Assembly (NCBI GenBank): GCA_903871435.1
Contig: CAIQGU010000412.1
Location: 1-14,253, forward strand
Direction of reading: 5' to 3'
Length of the DNA stretch: 14,253 nucleotides
Origin: an uncultured Burkholderiales bacterium
Lineage (GTDB): Bacteria; Pseudomonadota; Gammaproteobacteria; Burkholderiales; Burkholderiaceae_F
Below the pieces are notes generated by a model. It saw nothing but the letters and a program-made list of their open reading frames with translations. It was not told the origin of the DNA and searched no databases. The translations under genes were made by a program, and so were the position numbers. Within the stretch, counting starts at the first letter, position 1; the number at the start of each line of letters is the position of its first letter. This document shows positions 13,291 to 14,253 of the stretch, one piece after another.

Positions 13291-13470
13291 TTAAGCGGCG
13301 TCCAGCAGGTCTCCGGCCACCGCTTCGAGGCGCTCGCCCAGCAGGTCGAGCACAACGCCGAGGCCGGCCGTGGTGTCGTCAGAGAGCGAGATTTCGCCCT
13401 CCAGCAACCGGGCCAGCGCGCGCATCGCGGAGGATATCCGCGCCACGCACGCCCCGTGGTCAGGCGGCAT
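13291..13470 (-). CDS. Small hypothetical protein, 59 aa
   Basis: The frame opens with MPPDHGACVARISSAMRALA and ends in LGERLEAVAGDLLDAA, then TAA. It is a mostly helical, acidic protein with leucine heptads (RLLEGEISLS, VVLDLLGERLEAV), suggesting a small helical bundle or dimer. The ATG overlaps the end of the upstream small gene by 11 bp (ATGCCGCCTGA), and the downstream gene starts 27 nt after its stop. The codons end mostly in G or C, as in neighbouring genes. Family and function are not recognised. It fills an otherwise empty interval in the early operon. Confidence 0.6.
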   Translation of the reverse strand: MPPDHGACVARISSAMRALARLLEGEISLSDDTTAGLGVVLDLLGERLEAVAGDLLDAA

Positions 13471-13621
13471 CGGGTGGCAGCGCTGGAACTGCTTCCAGCT
13501 CTCCGTCGATCACCGTGAAAGACCAGCCTTCCAGTGCTTCGATCTGCTCCTTCGTGAGGCTGTCGAAATGGCATTTCATCAGAAATGCAGCTTCGTCTGA
13601 GGCCGTTTCCAACATTTCCAC
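13460..13621 (-). CDS. Small hypothetical protein, 53 aa
   Basis: The frame starts at GTG (13619-13621), 8 nt after a GGAGG site and 3 nt after the stop of the upstream gene. ATG two codons later is an alternative but lies far from that site. The product (MEMLETASDEAAFLMKCHFD, SLTKEQIEALEGWSFTVIDG, ELEAVPALPPDAA) is acidic, with one helix, one short strand and a Pro/Ala tail. No family is recognised. Tight packing with both neighbours and a good ribosome binding site argue that it is real. Confidence 0.6.
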   Translation of the reverse strand: MEMLETASDEAAFLMKCHFDSLTKEQIEALEGWSFTVIDGELEAVPALPPDAA

Positions 13622-13624
13622 GGC

Positions 13625-14253
13625 TTACGCCTCCGCGCCCGGCTCGAAGGCGAAAGACGGCTGCTCCGACGCGGGCGGCGTGGAAAAGGCAAACCACGCC
13701 AGCAAGTCGAGCTGCCCTGCCGTCAGACCAACCTGCCGCCCCAAGGCGTTGGCTTTGCGCCTCACCTCGCCGCGTTCGGCTTTGAACCCTTGGGTCAGCA
13801 CTTTTTCCTGGTGACGCAGAACCATGACGTCGTCGACCACCGGATGCTCCAGCCAGTCGGTTGGGCGCGCCGCCTGAAAAAACAGATCCTTGTTGACCCG
13901 CTTGCCGGTGTGCACCGGCAGGCCCTTCGTCGCGCACACCCAGGCGGCATAGAGCAGCTTGGCGCTCTTTGTCTGGAACGCGATCAGTGTGTTCCGCACC
14001 TTCGCCGAGTCTGGCCCCGCCCCTGCCACCTTGGGCCGGGTGCGCGAGACTGTCCTCCGCTGCTTTGCGGCCCTCGCGGCCTCGTCCGAGGGACGGCTCG
14101 CCCTCGGCTGGAGCCCCCCCGCCGACGAGTCATTGGGGTCGTCGCCGCTGGAGCCGCCGCCGCCGGGCGAGGGCGAGGGCGAGGGCGAGGGCGAGGGCGA
14201 GGAGGGTGCCGCGGGGCGGGCGCTGCTCGCGGCCGCGCCCTGGCTGGCGAGGG
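13625..14253 (-). CDS. Partial early-region protein with (Ser-Pro)n linker, N-terminus missing
   Basis: A frame ending in TAA at 13625 stays open for 208 codons to the right edge. No good start or ribosome binding site is seen at the internal GTG codons (14029, 13999), so the gene probably begins outside the window. The visible part starts with an Ala/Ser/Pro-rich stretch, an (SP)n tract, glycines and an Arg/Lys-rich segment (ARAAKQRRTVSRTRPK). A folded domain follows: LIAFQTKSAKLLYAAWVCAT, LFFQAARPTDWLEHPVVDDV and QVGLTAGQLDLLAWFAF. The last two resemble a helical DNA- or protein-binding module, but I do not recognise it. The alternative is a 134-aa protein from GTG 14029. Confidence 0.6.
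   Translation of the reverse strand, partial: LASQGAAASSARPAAPSSPSPSPSPSPSPGGGGSSGDDPNDSSAGGLQPRASRPSDEAARAAKQRRTVSRTRPKVAGAGPDSAKVRNTLIAFQTKSAKLLYAAWVCATKGLPVHTGKRVNKDLFFQAARPTDWLEHPVVDDVMVLRHQEKVLTQGFKAERGEVRRKANALGRQVGLTAGQLDLLAWFAFSTPPASEQPSFAFEPGAEA
14165..14200. repeat. GGGCGA hexanucleotide microsatellite, six units
   Basis: Six exact tandem copies of GGGCGA make a 36-bp tract. On the minus strand, in the open frame of the partial gene, it reads as alternating Pro and Ser codons (CCC TCG). Because the unit is a multiple of three, copy-number change would alter linker length without a frameshift. Confidence 0.85.

Larger units (their letters stand above)
1..14253 (-). mobile_element. 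Mu-like transposable prophage, regulator-to-head segment
   Basis: All recognisable genes are phage genes on the minus strand, in the order Mor-like activator, lysis, DUF2730-like, DUF3486 small terminase, terminase, portal/F, protease, capsid, connectors. This order closely follows phage Mu from Mor to gene T, so the block is a Mu-type phage. The transposase genes, the phage ends and most tail genes lie outside the window, so neither the boundaries nor whether it is integrated can be seen. The connector proteins at the left look like those of siphophages, so the tail could be non-contractile as in B3/D3112-type transposable phages; that is inference. Confidence 0.9.

Noticed and set aside
13260..13937. 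Minus-strand frame of 225 codons ending next to the 98-aa gene
   Set aside because: The product is Arg/Ser/Gly-rich shadow sequence. Two small frames with proper start sites and overlaps explain the interval better.

Overview
The window is one continuous block of a Mu-like (transposable) temperate phage or prophage in a GC-rich host. The host is probably an alphaproteobacterium: base composition fits, and the large portal protein carries a short IGHNGG motif that I associate with alphaproteobacterial phages. Host assignment is inference. Every gene I can support is on the minus strand, so the phage reads from right to left. No plus-strand gene, tRNA, rRNA, CRISPR array or insertion sequence was seen.

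Right end to about 12.4 kb (end of the early region and the regulators): a partial gene with a (Ser-Pro)n linker runs off the edge. It is followed by two very small genes of 53 and 59 codons, a 98-aa unknown, and a Mor/C-family transcription activator. Next comes an AT-rich promoter with a 9+3+9 palindrome between its -35 and -10 elements. That promoter precedes a 76-aa unknown and a 133-aa XRE-type helix-turn-helix protein, which occupies the place of the late activator C in Mu.

About 11.6 to 8.4 kb (lysis and packaging): a one-span membrane protein (holin candidate), an Rz/Rz1-like overlapping spanin pair, a DUF2730-like protein, a small winged-helix-like protein, a DUF3486 (Mu gp27-like) small terminase and the large terminase. 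Most of these genes are joined by 1 or 4 bp start/stop overlaps, so they form one translationally coupled operon.

About 8.4 to 0 kb (head and connector): a portal protein fused to a Mu F-like minor head domain, a 113-aa unknown, a GH108 endolysin in an unusual place, and a 222-bp gap rich in candidate binding sites. Downstream of the gap are an XkdF/S78-type protease-scaffold, the major capsid protein with a probable surface insertion, a small coiled-coil protein, two connector/completion proteins, a tail-terminator-like protein, and the start of another gene cut by the left edge.

The most interesting signal is an exact 15-bp sequence that occurs twice, 50 and 51 nt upstream of the start codons of the lysis operon and the protease/capsid operon. 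These are the positions of the Mu late promoters Plys and PI. Together with the Mor-like gene, the palindromic promoter and the XRE-type protein, it suggests a Mu-style early-middle-late cascade in which the C step may have been replaced by an unrelated regulator with a new binding site. The gap in front of the protease gene also holds helically phased TCTAA units, at the position where Mu has its central strong gyrase site.
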